64,000 nucleotides of DNA from Yoonia sediminilitoris (GCF_003058085.1 NZ_QBUD01000001.1:558001-622000); one strand, 5' to 3'; positions 24,590-34,841 are shown, numbered from the stretch's first letter. Program-made: numbers and translations. The notes: generated from the sequence alone by a model not told the origin.

Positions 24590-26097
24590 CGGTTTTGGCC
24601 GAAAACATCCAAAAACTTGACAGCTATCTGGCGCGCTTTCGCGAAAGGGGAATTTTGAACCGGATTGCCGGACAGGATAAGGCAGGCGAAGCCGGGCTGT
24701 TTGAAACGCGGTCCCCCGTTGACAAGAGCCTGATCTCTCAGGTGGCACAGGGTGGCGCTGCTGACATTGATGCCGCGGCAGGCGCTGCATCAGATGCATT
24801 TGCCGCGTGGCGCGATTTGCCAGCCACGCAGCGCCGCAACATCCTGATCCGCATTGCCGAAGGGATCGAGGCGCGCGCCGAGGAAATCGCGCTGTGTGAA
24901 TGTTGGGACACCGGCCAGGCCAACAGGTTCATGTCCAAGGCCGCCCTGCGCGGGGCCGAAAATTTCCGCTATTTTGCTGATCAGGTCGTGCAGGCCCGTG
25001 ATGGCCAACATCTGAAATCGCCGACATTGATGAATGTCACCACACGGGTTCCGATTGGCCCAGTGGGGGTCATCACGCCGTGGAACACACCATTCATGCT
25101 GTCGACCTGGAAAATCGCCCCGGCTCTGGCTGCCGGTTGTACTGTCGTCCATAAGCCTGCCGAGGCATCGCCCCTGACCGCGCGATTGCTTGTCGAGATC
25201 GCCGAAGAGGCAGGGCTGCCGCCCGGGGTGTTGAACACTGTAAACGGCTTTGGCGAAGAGGCCGGTAAGGCGCTGTGCGCACACCCCAAGATCAAGGCGG
25301 TCGCCTTCGTCGGCGAATCCCGTACCGGCAGCCTGATCATTAAACAGGGGGCCGATACGCTCAAACGCAATCATCTTGAACTTGGCGGCAAGAACCCTGT
25401 CATTGTTTTTGATGATGCGGACCTTGAGCGCGCGCTCGATGCGGTGATCTTCATGATCTATTCGATCAACGGTGAACGCTGCACCTCGTCCTCGCGGCTG
25501 CTGGTGCAGGATACGATACGCGAGGAATTCGAGGCCAAGCTGGTTGAACGGGTCAACAACATCAAAGTTGGCCACCCGCTCGATCCCAAGACCGAAATCG
25601 GCCCGCTTGTGACCGAAGAACACTTCAATAAGGTCACCAGCTATTTCGACATCGCTAAAGAAGACGGCGCGACCGTCGCAGCAGGCGGCGTGACAGTGGG
25701 CGACGCAGGTTATTTCGTGCGACCGACGCTGTTCACCGGTGCCAATAACCGGATGCGCATCGCGCAGGAGGAAATCTTTGGCCCGGTTCTGACCTCTATC
25801 CCGTTTTCAACGGAAGAAGAGGCGTTGCAGATTGCCAATGACATCCCCTACGGCTTGACCGGCTACGTCTGGACCAATGATCTGACCCGCGCGCTGCGGT
25901 TCACCGACAAGCTGGAGGCCGGGATGATATGGGTGAATTCCGAGAACGTCCGCCACCTGCCGACCCCGTTTGGTGGCGTCAAAGCCAGCGGTATCGGTCG
26001 TGACGGCGGGGACTGGTCGTTTGAGTTCTACATGGAACAAAAACACATTGGATTTGCCACAGGTCAGCACAAGATCGCAAAACTGGGAGCCCTCTGA
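24586..26097 (+). CDS. hpaE: 5-carboxymethyl-2-hydroxymuconate semialdehyde dehydrogenase
   Basis: 503-residue NAD-dependent aldehyde dehydrogenase. VGVITPWNTPFMLSTWKIAPALAAGC, the NAD region FVGESRTGSLI, the glutamate motif LELGGKNPVIVF and the nucleophilic cysteine in GERCTSSSRLLV are all present. It oxidises the ring-cleavage product of homoprotocatechuate. The start ATG overlaps the hpaF stop and gives the typical N-terminus; the frame stays open 12 codons upstream but that part lies inside hpaF. Its stop overlaps the hpaD start (TGATG). Confidence 0.94.
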   Translation: MTVLAENIQKLDSYLARFRERGILNRIAGQDKAGEAGLFETRSPVDKSLISQVAQGGAADIDAAAGAASDAFAAWRDLPATQRRNILIRIAEGIEARAEEIALCECWDTGQANRFMSKAALRGAENFRYFADQVVQARDGQHLKSPTLMNVTTRVPIGPVGVITPWNTPFMLSTWKIAPALAAGCTVVHKPAEASPLTARLLVEIAEEAGLPPGVLNTVNGFGEEAGKALCAHPKIKAVAFVGESRTGSLIIKQGADTLKRNHLELGGKNPVIVFDDADLERALDAVIFMIYSINGERCTSSSRLLVQDTIREEFEAKLVERVNNIKVGHPLDPKTEIGPLVTEEHFNKVTSYFDIAKEDGATVAAGGVTVGDAGYFVRPTLFTGANNRMRIAQEEIFGPVLTSIPFSTEEEALQIANDIPYGLTGYVWTNDLTRALRFTDKLEAGMIWVNSENVRHLPTPFGGVKASGIGRDGGDWSFEFYMEQKHIGFATGQHKIAKLGAL

Positions 26098-27080
26098 TGC
26101 CTGTCCCCGCACCGAACCTTTACCCCGATTTCAATACGATCCGCCTGTCCCACGTGTGCCTGAACGTCAAAGACCTTGCCGCAAGCAAAGCCTTCTATAC
26201 CGAGATCCTCGGCCTGCAAATCACGGACGAAGATGACAGCTGCATCTATCTGCGCGCAATGGAGGAACGCGGCCATCATTGCGTGATCTTGCAGCAGTCG
26301 GACAAGCCCGGCACGGTCGAGGTGATGGGATTCAAAACCTTTGATGATGACGATCTTGACCGGGCAGAGGCTTATTTCCAGCAAAAGGGCCGCCCGACCG
26401 CATGGGTGCAACGCGCCTATCAGGGCCGGACCTTGCTGACGTCGGACAACATGGGCATTCCGCTCGAATTCTATCACCAGATGGACCGTCTGCCGCCGAT
26501 CCACCAGCAATATGCGCTTTACCGTGGCGTCAAACCGCTGCGGATTGATCATTTCAACTGCTTTAGCCATGACGTGGATGCGTCGGTTGCATTCTATTCC
26601 GACTTTGGGTTCAGGGTCACCGAATATACCGAAGATGAAGACAGCAAAAAGCTCTGGGCGGCGTGGATGCATCGCAAGGGCGGTGTGCATGACATGGCCT
26701 TTACCAACGGCATCGGCCCGCGCATGCACCATGTAGCATTCTGGGTGCCAACGCCGCTCAACATCATCGACCTGCTTGATCTGATGGCGACGACTGGCCA
26801 TGTCAGCAACATCGAACGCGGGCCGGGGCGGCACGGGATATCGAACGCGTTCTTCCTCTATATCCTTGATCCTGATGGCCATCGGATCGAAATTTACTGC
26901 TCAGACTATCAAACCGTGGACCCTGATCTTGAACCGATCAAATGGGATCTCAAGGACCCGCAGCGCCAAACGCTTTGGGGGGCGCCTGCGCCGAAAAGCT
27001 GGTTCGAGCACGGCACAAAATTCGTCGGGGTTGAGACAAAGAACTCCGGGCTGGGTGCAAGTCCGATCATCGCCCCATGA
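26097..27080 (+). CDS. hpaD: 3,4-dihydroxyphenylacetate 2,3-dioxygenase
   Basis: 327-residue extradiol ring-cleavage dioxygenase of the vicinal-oxygen-chelate type. Two tandem glyoxalase-like domains are visible (about 12-140 and 145-290). The metal ligands match those of the Brevibacterium and Arthrobacter enzymes: His152 (IDHFNCFS), His211 (RMHHVAFW) and Glu265 (RIEIYCSDY). It opens homoprotocatechuate between carbons 2 and 3 using Fe(II) or Mn(II). It is translationally coupled on both sides. This class differs from the type II (LigB-fold) HpaD of Escherichia coli. Confidence 0.94.
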   Translation: MPVPAPNLYPDFNTIRLSHVCLNVKDLAASKAFYTEILGLQITDEDDSCIYLRAMEERGHHCVILQQSDKPGTVEVMGFKTFDDDDLDRAEAYFQQKGRPTAWVQRAYQGRTLLTSDNMGIPLEFYHQMDRLPPIHQQYALYRGVKPLRIDHFNCFSHDVDASVAFYSDFGFRVTEYTEDEDSKKLWAAWMHRKGGVHDMAFTNGIGPRMHHVAFWVPTPLNIIDLLDLMATTGHVSNIERGPGRHGISNAFFLYILDPDGHRIEIYCSDYQTVDPDLEPIKWDLKDPQRQTLWGAPAPKSWFEHGTKFVGVETKNSGLGASPIIAP

Positions 27081-27103
27081 ACCCCGACCAAGGAGCAGGA
27101 AAA

Positions 27104-27958
27104 ATGCGTTTCGCAAGCTACACAGCCCAAGGGCAGCCGTTTTACGGGGCCGTGACCGACAGCGGCATGATCGCCCTGAATGCGTCCTGCCCGCAGTGGC
27201 CGACCTTGTTTGATGCCGTGCAGGAAAATGGGCTTGGGGTTTTGGCACAAAAGGCAGAGGGCCAACCCGTTACCCACACTGATTTTGAATTCGATATGGT
27301 CCTGCCGAATGCGCAGCGCATCCTGTGTGTCGGCGTCAATTTCCCCGACCGGAATGCCGAGTACAAGGATGGTAGCGAGGCACCGAAATATATGTCGCTG
27401 TTTCCGCGCTTTGCCAGCGGTTTTACCGGACACAACCGGCCACTGATCCGCCCGCCGGAAAACCATACGCTAGATTATGAAGGCGAAGTGGCGATCGTGA
27501 TTGGCAAAAGGGGCAGGCGCATTGCACAGGCGAATGCCTATGATCACATCGCAGCCCTGACGATCTGCAACGAAGGCACCATCCGCGACTGGGTCCGTCA
27601 TGCGAAATTCAATGTAACTCAAGGAAAGAACTGGGATAACTCTGCTGCGATGGGTCCTTGGCTGGTGCCCTTTACCGATGCTGCACAGCTTGATGATGCG
27701 CGCATCATTACCCGCGTGAACGGTGAAGTCAGGCAAGATGATGTGCTGTCGCGGATGATGCATCCGATCCGGCGGGAAATCGAATATATTTCGACTTTCA
27801 TGACGCTGCAACCGGGCGACATCATTGTAACAGGCACACCGACAGGGGCAGGTGCGCGCCTCGATCCGCCGCAATATCTCAAACCCGGTGACGTGGTCGA
27901 GGTCGAGGTGAACGGCATCGGCACCCTGCGCAACCCCGTCGCGGACGAAACGGCATGA
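27104..27958 (+). CDS. hpaG: Fumarylacetoacetate hydrolase family protein (HpaG-like decarboxylase/isomerase)
   Basis: 284-residue single FAH domain. LCVGVNFPDRNAEY, the metal-binding LDYEGEVAIVIGKRGR with its Glu pair, NEGTIRDW and the C-terminal PGDIIVTGTPTGAGA are intact. In this pathway it should carry out the decarboxylation (and perhaps isomerisation) of 5-oxopent-3-ene-1,2,5-tricarboxylate. E. coli HpaG is a two-domain duplication; here only one domain is present. I prefer the ATG at 27104, with AGGAG 8 bases before it, over 27077, which overlaps hpaD. The assignment to HpaG rests on context. Confidence 0.8.
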   Translation: MRFASYTAQGQPFYGAVTDSGMIALNASCPQWPTLFDAVQENGLGVLAQKAEGQPVTHTDFEFDMVLPNAQRILCVGVNFPDRNAEYKDGSEAPKYMSLFPRFASGFTGHNRPLIRPPENHTLDYEGEVAIVIGKRGRRIAQANAYDHIAALTICNEGTIRDWVRHAKFNVTQGKNWDNSAAMGPWLVPFTDAAQLDDARIITRVNGEVRQDDVLSRMMHPIRREIEYISTFMTLQPGDIIVTGTPTGAGARLDPPQYLKPGDVVEVEVNGIGTLRNPVADETA

Positions 27959-28755
27959 CCCCTGACGATCATGAAAAAGCCGCTGCCGACCTTCTGTATG
28001 CCGAACAGAACGGCGATCAAATCGGGCTTCTCAGTCTGCGGTATCCCGACATGGGGATGGATGATGCCTATGCCATCCAGAATGCGATTTACCGTACCAA
28101 GCTGGAGGCGGGCCGCCATGTTATCGGCTGGAAAATCGGGCTGACGTCAAAGGCGATGCAATATGCCCTGAATATCGACGTGCCCGACAGCGGTATCCTG
28201 TTTGACGATATGCTGTTCGAGAGTGGCGCGACGGTGCCTGCAGGGCGCTTTATCCAGCCAAGGGTCGAAGCGGAAATCGCCTTTGTGATGAAGGCACCAC
28301 TGGGTGGTGCGGATGTGACGCGCGACGATGTGCTGGTCGCAACTGACTATGTGGCCCCATCGCTTGAAATCCTTGATACGCGCATCCTGCGCGTTGATCC
28401 CGGGACCAAGGCGCCGCGGACGGTCTTTGATACCATTAGCGATAACGCCGCAAACGCAGGTATCGTTCTTGGACCACAAAAACACGCCGTTGATGCGTTT
28501 GATCTCCGCTGGGTCGGGGCAATCACCTCACGCAATGATGAGGTTGAAGAAACCGGCCTTGGGGCGGGTGTACTTAACGACCCGGTGGAAAGCGTGGTTT
28601 GGCTTGCGCGGCGCATGGCGCAATATGGCCAAAGCATTGCACCTGGGCATATCATCCTGTCGGGCAGCTTCATTCGGCCTGTCGAGTGTTCATCCCGGAC
28701 AGAGATCGTCGCTGATTTCGCTGACTTCGGACGCGTTGAAATCACATTCGCATAG
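27955..28755 (+). CDS. hpaH: 2-oxo-hept-4-ene-1,7-dioate hydratase
   Basis: 266-residue hydratase of the HpaH/MhpD/FAH-related family. YAIQNAIYRTKLEAGRHVIGWKIGLTSKAMQ, the acidic metal-binding region PRVEAEIAFVMKAPL, and the end GHIILSGSFIRPVECSS are characteristic. It hydrates 2-oxohept-4-ene-1,7-dioate to the 4-hydroxy compound before aldol cleavage. Its ATG overlaps the preceding stop. It is the last gene of the hpa unit; no hpaI aldolase follows in the window. Confidence 0.93.
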   Translation: MTPDDHEKAAADLLYAEQNGDQIGLLSLRYPDMGMDDAYAIQNAIYRTKLEAGRHVIGWKIGLTSKAMQYALNIDVPDSGILFDDMLFESGATVPAGRFIQPRVEAEIAFVMKAPLGGADVTRDDVLVATDYVAPSLEILDTRILRVDPGTKAPRTVFDTISDNAANAGIVLGPQKHAVDAFDLRWVGAITSRNDEVEETGLGAGVLNDPVESVVWLARRMAQYGQSIAPGHIILSGSFIRPVECSSRTEIVADFADFGRVEITFA

Positions 28756-28855
28756 CAGAACCGTTTGAAGAGGTGCCTCTGAATTTGTGATTGCAAAGTG
28801 GACTCTGACAACGTGATTGGTTACGGGTCTGGCAAACACGGAAAGGTACATTCAA

Positions 28856-31084
28856 ATGGCTGGCAATAACTCCCCCGATATCATCTACACCAAGGTCGAT
28901 GAGGCGCCGCAACTTGCCTCTGCATCGCTGTTGCCGATCATCCGGACTTTTGCCGCCGCCGCTGGTATCTCGGTTGGCACAAAAGATATTTCGCTGGCTG
29001 GCCGGATCATTGCGGCCTTTCCCGAAAACCTGACCGACGCGCAGCGCCAACCCGACGACCTTGCCGAATTGGGCGAGCTGGTCAAGCAGCCAGATGCAAA
29101 CGTCATCAAGCTGCCGAATATCTCTGCATCGGGACCGCAGCTTCTGGCGGCTATCGCTGAATTGCAATCACAGGGCTATGATCTGCCTGACTATCCCGAA
29201 GACCCCACCACAGAGGCCGAAAAGTCCGTTCGTGCCCGCTATGACGCCATCAAAGGCTCTGCCGTGAATCCGGTCCTGCGCGAAGGCAACTCTGACCGCC
29301 GCGCAGCTGCCGCCGTCAAGAAATACGCGATGGCAAATCCGCATTCCATGGGGGCTTGGTCGGCTGACAGCAAAACGCATGTGTCTACCATGTCCGGCGG
29401 CGATTTCCGCGCGAATGAAACCTCCGTGACGCTGACTGACGCGCAGGCCGGTGCGGCCCGGATCGAACATGTAAAGGCCGACGGCACCGTGACTGTTTTG
29501 AAAGATGGCGTCGTGTTCCCTGCGGGGACTGTGGTTGATGCCACATTCATGTCGGCCAAAGCGCTGGATGACTTCCTGGCCGAACAGATCGCAGCGACAA
29601 AGCAGGACGGCATCCTGTTCTCGCTACATCTTAAGGCGACCATGATGAAGGTCTCTGACCCGATCCTGTTTGGCCATGCGGTCACCGCCTACCTCAAGCC
29701 GGTATTCGAAAAACATGCGGCGGTGCTGGATGCTGCGGGTGTTGATCCGAATTCAGGGCTTGGCACGATGTTTGCAGCACTTGAGACGATGCCCGAGGGT
29801 GCTGCGATCCGGGCTGAGATCGACGCGCTGATGGCGGAACGTCCGCCGCTTTACATGGTCAACTCTGACAAGGGGATTACCAACCTGCATGTGCCTTCCG
29901 ATGTGATCATTGACGCATCAATGCCTGCCTTGATCCGTGCGGGCGGCAAGGGCTGGGGGCCGGACGGCGCGGAAGCCGACGCCAATTGCGTGATCCCCGA
30001 CAGCTCGTATGCGCCTGTCTATGACGCGGCGATTGCGGACTGCAAAGAAAACGGCGCGCTGGACCCGACGACCGCAGGGACGGTGCAGAATGTGGGGCTG
30101 ATGGCCCAGAAGGCCGAAGAATACGGCTCGCACCCGACGACGTTTGAAGTGCCTGCTGATGGTATTGTGCGCATGATCGCGGCCAATGGCGATATCCTTC
30201 ATGAACATACCGTTGAGGCGGGCGATATCTGGCGGTCTGCTAATACGCGCAGGGCACCAATTGAAAACTGGGTTGAGTTGGCGATCGAGAGGCAGGCGGC
30301 CGAAGGCTGTGACGCGATTTTCTGGCTGGACGAGACTCGCGCTCACGATGCGCAACTGATTAAGCTGGTTGTGCCTTTGCTGGCGGCGGCTGGCGTCAGC
30401 GACAAGTTCCGGATCATGGCGCCACGTGCGGCGACAAGTGTGTCCTTTGAGACCATTCGTGCGGGCAAGAATACGATTGCAGTGACCGGCAACGTCCTGC
30501 GCGACTATCTGACCGATCTGTTCCCTATTCTGGAACTGGGAACCTCTGCCAAAATGCTGTCCATCGTCAAACTGATGAACGGCGGTGGTCTTTTCGAGAC
30601 CGGGGCAGGCGGATCGGCCCCCAAGCACGTGCAGCAGTTGGTCGAGCAAAACCATTTGCGCTGGGATTCGCTTGGCGAATTCTGTGCATTGGGTGAAAGC
30701 CTGAAGTATTTTGGCAGCGTGAATGACAGCGCCAAAGCCAGGCTTCTCGGGGTGGCCGTCGATGCCGCGACGCAAGGCATTCTGGACAATAACAAGTCAC
30801 CCGGCCGCAAAGTCGGGCAGCCCGACAACCGTGACAGCCATTTCTTTTTCGCGCTTTACTGGGCGCAGGCCCTTGCTGAACAAACCGAGGATGCTGCCTT
30901 GGCCGCCCATTTCGCGCCGATTGCAGAAGCACTTGCCGCGAATGAGGCGAAAATCACGGACGAGCTTGCCGCTGGTCGTGGTACGGCTGTCGACATCGGA
31001 GGCTATTATCATTCCGACCCGATCAAAACGGCAGCGGTGATGGCCCCGTCAGCGACACTCAACCAGATTCTTGGGACGGCGTAG
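28856..31084 (+). CDS. icd: NADP-dependent isocitrate dehydrogenase, monomeric type
   Basis: 742-residue monomeric isocitrate dehydrogenase, full length for this unusual class (about 740). It begins [18 protein letters not shown] and contains [41 protein letters not shown] and [17 protein letters not shown], all hallmarks of the family. It oxidises isocitrate to 2-oxoglutarate with NADP in the TCA cycle. ATG 28856 has GAAAGG 10 bases upstream; the frame is open 13 codons earlier without family similarity. It is a stand-alone gene 100 bases downstream of hpaH. Confidence 0.95.
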   Translation: MAGNNSPDIIYTKVDEAPQLASASLLPIIRTFAAAAGISVGTKDISLAGRIIAAFPENLTDAQRQPDDLAELGELVKQPDANVIKLPNISASGPQLLAAIAELQSQGYDLPDYPEDPTTEAEKSVRARYDAIKGSAVNPVLREGNSDRRAAAAVKKYAMANPHSMGAWSADSKTHVSTMSGGDFRANETSVTLTDAQAGAARIEHVKADGTVTVLKDGVVFPAGTVVDATFMSAKALDDFLAEQIAATKQDGILFSLHLKATMMKVSDPILFGHAVTAYLKPVFEKHAAVLDAAGVDPNSGLGTMFAALETMPEGAAIRAEIDALMAERPPLYMVNSDKGITNLHVPSDVIIDASMPALIRAGGKGWGPDGAEADANCVIPDSSYAPVYDAAIADCKENGALDPTTAGTVQNVGLMAQKAEEYGSHPTTFEVPADGIVRMIAANGDILHEHTVEAGDIWRSANTRRAPIENWVELAIERQAAEGCDAIFWLDETRAHDAQLIKLVVPLLAAAGVSDKFRIMAPRAATSVSFETIRAGKNTIAVTGNVLRDYLTDLFPILELGTSAKMLSIVKLMNGGGLFETGAGGSAPKHVQQLVEQNHLRWDSLGEFCALGESLKYFGSVNDSAKARLLGVAVDAATQGILDNNKSPGRKVGQPDNRDSHFFFALYWAQALAEQTEDAALAAHFAPIAEALAANEAKITDELAAGRGTAVDIGGYYHSDPIKTAAVMAPSATLNQILGTA

Positions 31085-31187
31085 ACTGCGGCCTCATTTC
31101 AAGGTGCCGTCGCCCGTGCACCAAACAGATATCGCGTCGCGCCTTGTCCCTGACAAATCGGACAAGCGCGAGGCGATGGCGCTGGGT

Positions 31188-31874
31188 TCAATTGAGTTTG
31201 GTATTCGCTGGGACTGCGGGCTTTGCGATTTCGTTGCAATAATCAGTGAATTCGCTGCAATTGTCGTCCAGCATTTGAAGCAGAATCTGGCGATCTTCGT
31301 CTTCGGTTGTTTTCACGACCTGCTTGACAATACGCTGCATCCGCGCGATCCGCGGGCGCAGCCCGGCGATCGCGGTATTGTCCATGGCATTGTCTACTGA
31401 ACCGGGGCGCAGGTCAAAATCGGCTCCCCGTGATTTCTGCCGCATGGCCCCAAAGATTGCACCGCGCAACCGCTCTGCCGACAGGTCTTGCTTGGAAAGG
31501 AAGTCCTTGCAACCGTCTTTCATGGCCTGCACAGCCAATTCCATTCGCGCCTCGCCAGCGACCATGATCGGCAAAACGCGCAGGTCGGCGGGTTGTTCGC
31601 GCAGGATTTGTATCGCGTCCAGTCCGGTGCCGTCTGCGAGGTTGAAATCGATAAACGCAAAGTCGAATTGCTGGCCCTTGATCAACCGCGCGAAACTGTC
31701 CAGGTCAGCTACACATTGGACTTCACCACTGATGCCCGCTGATTTGAGAGCACGACCCAACTGTCGTTGATCGAATTCGTTGTCATCCAAAACGATGACC
31801 GAGATCGCAGATAGATCCTTGCCAATGGCCCGGCCAAGCGACGGTCTTTCAAATTTTTCGATTGCGTGTGCCAT
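31188..31874 (-). CDS. Response regulator with receiver domain and helical tail
   Basis: 228 residues. A receiver domain spans about residues 22-145: acidic pair in IVLDDNEFD, phosphoacceptor Asp76 in FAFIDFNLADGTG, and Lys128 in FLSKQD. The C-terminal ~80 residues are helical and charged with no recognisable DNA-binding fold, so the output may be protein interaction. Start 31874 has AAGAGG upstream; the longer frame begins at a TTG. It is divergent from a sensorless histidine kinase gene, its likely partner. Confidence 0.8.
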   Translation of the reverse strand: MAHAIEKFERPSLGRAIGKDLSAISVIVLDDNEFDQRQLGRALKSAGISGEVQCVADLDSFARLIKGQQFDFAFIDFNLADGTGLDAIQILREQPADLRVLPIMVAGEARMELAVQAMKDGCKDFLSKQDLSAERLRGAIFGAMRQKSRGADFDLRPGSVDNAMDNTAIAGLRPRIARMQRIVKQVVKTTEDEDRQILLQMLDDNCSEFTDYCNEIAKPAVPANTKLN

Positions 31875-31901
31875 TCCGAGCCTCTTGATGCTGATCGTCA
31901 A

Positions 31902-32106
31902 CTTTGCACTGAATTAAGATGGATGTCTTACAACATCCCTAACCGATCCTGAAAAGCGCACGAAAATTTCCGGGAACTTTCCTGCAACCCATAAATAAAT
32001 CTTAATAAAATCACACAATTTAACGCCCTGTGAAGCATTCTTGTTCATGATGAGACATGCGTGCGGGTGTGTGTCTTACATTTTGAAACGGGGGCAAGGA
32101 AAGAGC
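31902..32106. other. Intergenic region between divergent regulator and kinase genes
   Basis: 205 bp of A/T-rich sequence holding both promoters. The segment GGATGT CTTAC AACATCC (31921-31937) is a small inverted repeat close to the response-regulator start and could be an operator. I see no confident promoter hexamers. Confidence 0.35.
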
Positions 32107-32841
32107 ATGGCGATGAATCCAGCCACTCAGGCACAGGCAATTGCCAATGCCACGGAGCAAGACGCGCTGGAGCAGACGATATATCTGATCTCGCATGACT
32201 TGATGGCCCCCGCGCGGGCGATTGCCACGATTCCCGACTGGATTGATGAGGACCTCAAGCGCCATGAGGTCACGCTGCCAACCGACGTGCAGGAAAGCTT
32301 TGATCTGCTAAAGGTTCAAGGGGTGCGGTTGCAGGCAATGATCGCCGATTTGCTGATCTATTCGCGGATTGGGCGCAAGCAGACGTTTTTCAACGGTCAT
32401 TGGGACCCTATCCAGCGCCATACCGCAGATCATCTGCCGGAATTGTGCAATTTCACCTGTGACCTGCAACTGGCGGGGCATCCTGTCGTTGGCAGCGCCG
32501 ATATCCAACATCTTGTCATTGCCTTGCTGTCGAACGCGGTGAAGCATCACGACCGTGACCGCGGCACAATCACCGTGGCGACACAGGTGAATGGCCTACA
32601 TTGGCAGATGACGGTCACTGACGACGGGCCGGGTATCCCGCCCGGCGACAAGGACAAGGTCTGCCAGCTTTTCACAACACTTAAAGCGCGCGATATGGTT
32701 GAGGGCAGCGGCATGGGCTTGGCGATTGTGGAAAAAATCTGCCTCCAGAACGGGGGTTGCCTGTCGATTGATGAAGGATTGGGCGGAAAGGGTTGCCAAA
32801 TTACGGTCATTCTGCCCATCTCAGCGACGCCATCTATTTGA
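32107..32841 (+). CDS. Histidine kinase without sensor domain
   Basis: 244 residues consisting almost only of the kinase core. The dimerisation/H-box is IYLISHDLMAPARAI (His30), the N-box ALLSNAVKHHD, the G1 box DDGPGIPPGDKDKV and the G2 box GSGMGLAIVEKIC. No transmembrane or PAS/GAF region precedes it, so input must come from a partner protein. The H-box and F-box form resembles kinases linked to phytochromes. The ATG at 32107 has AAGGAAAG upstream; the frame extends further to a TTG at 32041. Divergent from the response regulator above. Confidence 0.83.
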   Translation: MAMNPATQAQAIANATEQDALEQTIYLISHDLMAPARAIATIPDWIDEDLKRHEVTLPTDVQESFDLLKVQGVRLQAMIADLLIYSRIGRKQTFFNGHWDPIQRHTADHLPELCNFTCDLQLAGHPVVGSADIQHLVIALLSNAVKHHDRDRGTITVATQVNGLHWQMTVTDDGPGIPPGDKDKVCQLFTTLKARDMVEGSGMGLAIVEKICLQNGGCLSIDEGLGGKGCQITVILPISATPSI

Positions 32842-33011
32842 CGTGGTGACAAGACGCCGCAGCTTTGCTACCCAGATGGGAATTCATGAAGGAGCGATGT
32901 TGATGATGATATCCAGGACCCCGAACCGACGCGCCTAACGGCCGGTCCTGACGTGGCGGCTGTGCCGCTTTCATCCATTTACATACATTCCCGGCCCCGT
33001 TGGAGGGCATC

Positions 33012-34841
33012 ATGTTCCGAAAATTTGAAGACCTTGTGAATCCATTTCCTGTGCTCGCCGAGGATACCCCGCCCGGTGGCCTGTGTTCCTACATCAAAAC
33101 ACAACTGCAACCTTTCCGCCGGTGGCTGCCATGGATGGCACTTGCGGGCTTTGTCGTGGCGCTGATGGAAAGCGGCCTGATCTTTTATTCGGGCCGCTTG
33201 ATTGATCTGATGGGGGCGGCTGGCCCCACTTCGTTTTGGCAAGCCCACAGTACCGAAGTGATATTGGCCGCGCTCTTCATTCTGTTTCTGCGCCCCTTGC
33301 TGATCACGTTCAACCATCTGTTCCTTGAACAGACATTGGCGTCAAACATGCAAGAACAGGCCAGATGGCGGGCGCACAAGCATCTGCTGGGCCAGTCGAC
33401 GGGTTTCTTCCAGAATGACTTTGCAGGCCGTTTAAGCAACCGGGTCATGCAGATGGGCCCCGCCGTTGAGGACAGCACCTATATGGCGTTTGAGGGCATC
33501 TGGTTTTCGATGACCTATGTGATCGGTGCGATCCTGATCCTGAGCCAGATTGACCTGAGGCTGGGGCTGCCGCTGGCGATCTGGCTGGTGATCTATGTCT
33601 TTTATGTCCGGCGCATTGCGGTGCGCGTGGCGTCAGCCTCGGAAAAATGGTCCGATGCCCGGTCACTTGTCACCGGGCGGGTTGTTGACGCTTATGCCAA
33701 TATCGAAACGGTCAAGCTGTTCTCGCATGGCAGTCGCGAGGAAGCCTATGCGCTGTCGGCGATGCGGCGGCTGCGGTTGCGGTTCCAGCGGTTTCTGCGC
33801 CTGATGACCGAGCTGTCCTTTGGCCTGAATGCGCTTAATGGTGCCTTGATGGTGGGTGTGGTCGGCGCGGCGATGTGGCTTTGGGCGCAGGGCAGTGTGA
33901 GTTTGGGCGAAGTGGCGGCGGCCTCTGCCCTGACGATCCGCCTGAACGGGATGAGTGGCTGGATCATGTGGGTTACGATCCGCCTGTTCGAACATGCAGG
34001 TGTCATGCGTGAGGGGCTGCGGTCCATTGCGAAGCCGCAGGATGTGGTCGATGCCCCCGATGCGGCACCGCTGGTCGTGCGTGACGCTGAAATCAGGATC
34101 GAAGGACTGAGCCATCACTATGGCAAGGGCCACGGTGGTCTTGATAATGTCAGCCTCACGATCCCTGCGGGGCAGCGTGTTGGCCTGATTGGTCGGTCGG
34201 GTGCTGGCAAGTCCAGTTTGGTCAACCTGTTGCTGCGCTTTCGTGATGCCGAACAGGGCCATATTCTGATAGACGGCCAGTCAATATATGACGTCACGCA
34301 GGACAGCCTACGCCAGCAGATCGGCATGGTCACGCAAGACAGCAGCCTGTTGCACCGGTCGGTGCGGGCCAACATTCTTTATGGCAATCCATCCGCCAGC
34401 GATGCCGAAATGATAACGGCGGCCAAACGGGCAGAGGCGCATGACTTCATTCAGGACCTTGCCGATCCTGAAGGGCGCACGGGCTACAACGCTCAAGTGG
34501 GTGAGCGTGGTGTGAAATTGTCCGGCGGGCAGCGCCAAAGGATCGCGATCGCCCGCGTTATCCTGAAAAATGCCCCGATCCTGATTTTGGACGAAGCCAC
34601 ATCAGCGTTGGATAGCGAAGTTGAGGCTGCAATTCAAAAGACTCTATATGGTGTGATGGAAGGCAAAACCGTTATTGCCATTGCACATCGCCTGTCCACG
34701 ATAGCCCGGATGGACAGGATTATCGTGCTGGACCAAGGGCGCGTCGTTGAGGATGGCAGCCACGATGATCTGTTGGCGCAAAACGGGCTTTATGCCCAAC
34801 TGTGGTCGCGCCAGTCGGGTGGTTTTCTGGCGACTGAATAG
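33012..34841 (+). CDS. ABC exporter, fused permease and ATPase
   Basis: 609-residue half-transporter of the MsbA/ABCB type. About six hydrophobic segments occupy residues 30-310; the nucleotide-binding domain follows with Walker A GRSGAGKSSLVNLL, Q-loop MVTQDSSLLH, signature [15 protein letters not shown], Walker B PILILDEATSALDSE and the H-loop IAHRLSTIARMD. It should export a lipid, drug or peptide as a homodimer. ATG 33012 has GGAGG 5 bases upstream and is preferred over the TTG at 33000. No HlyD-like partner is adjacent, so it is not an obvious RTX secretion ATPase. Confidence 0.9.
   Translation: MFRKFEDLVNPFPVLAEDTPPGGLCSYIKTQLQPFRRWLPWMALAGFVVALMESGLIFYSGRLIDLMGAAGPTSFWQAHSTEVILAALFILFLRPLLITFNHLFLEQTLASNMQEQARWRAHKHLLGQSTGFFQNDFAGRLSNRVMQMGPAVEDSTYMAFEGIWFSMTYVIGAILILSQIDLRLGLPLAIWLVIYVFYVRRIAVRVASASEKWSDARSLVTGRVVDAYANIETVKLFSHGSREEAYALSAMRRLRLRFQRFLRLMTELSFGLNALNGALMVGVVGAAMWLWAQGSVSLGEVAAASALTIRLNGMSGWIMWVTIRLFEHAGVMREGLRSIAKPQDVVDAPDAAPLVVRDAEIRIEGLSHHYGKGHGGLDNVSLTIPAGQRVGLIGRSGAGKSSLVNLLLRFRDAEQGHILIDGQSIYDVTQDSLRQQIGMVTQDSSLLHRSVRANILYGNPSASDAEMITAAKRAEAHDFIQDLADPEGRTGYNAQVGERGVKLSGGQRQRIAIARVILKNAPILILDEATSALDSEVEAAIQKTLYGVMEGKTVIAIAHRLSTIARMDRIIVLDQGRVVEDGSHDDLLAQNGLYAQLWSRQSGGFLATE

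Noticed and set aside
31915-31938. TAAGATGGATGTCTTACAACATCC as a fourth copy of the dispersed palindrome
   Set aside because: It shares only TAAGATGGAT; the inverted arms (GATGT/ACATC) and spacing differ from the three true copies, and it lies next to a start and not after a stop.
33012-34841. ABC exporter as the type I secretion ATPase for the RTX protein
   Set aside because: It lacks a C39-like N-terminal domain and no HlyD-type adaptor is adjacent; it looks like an MsbA/ABCB multidrug or lipid exporter.
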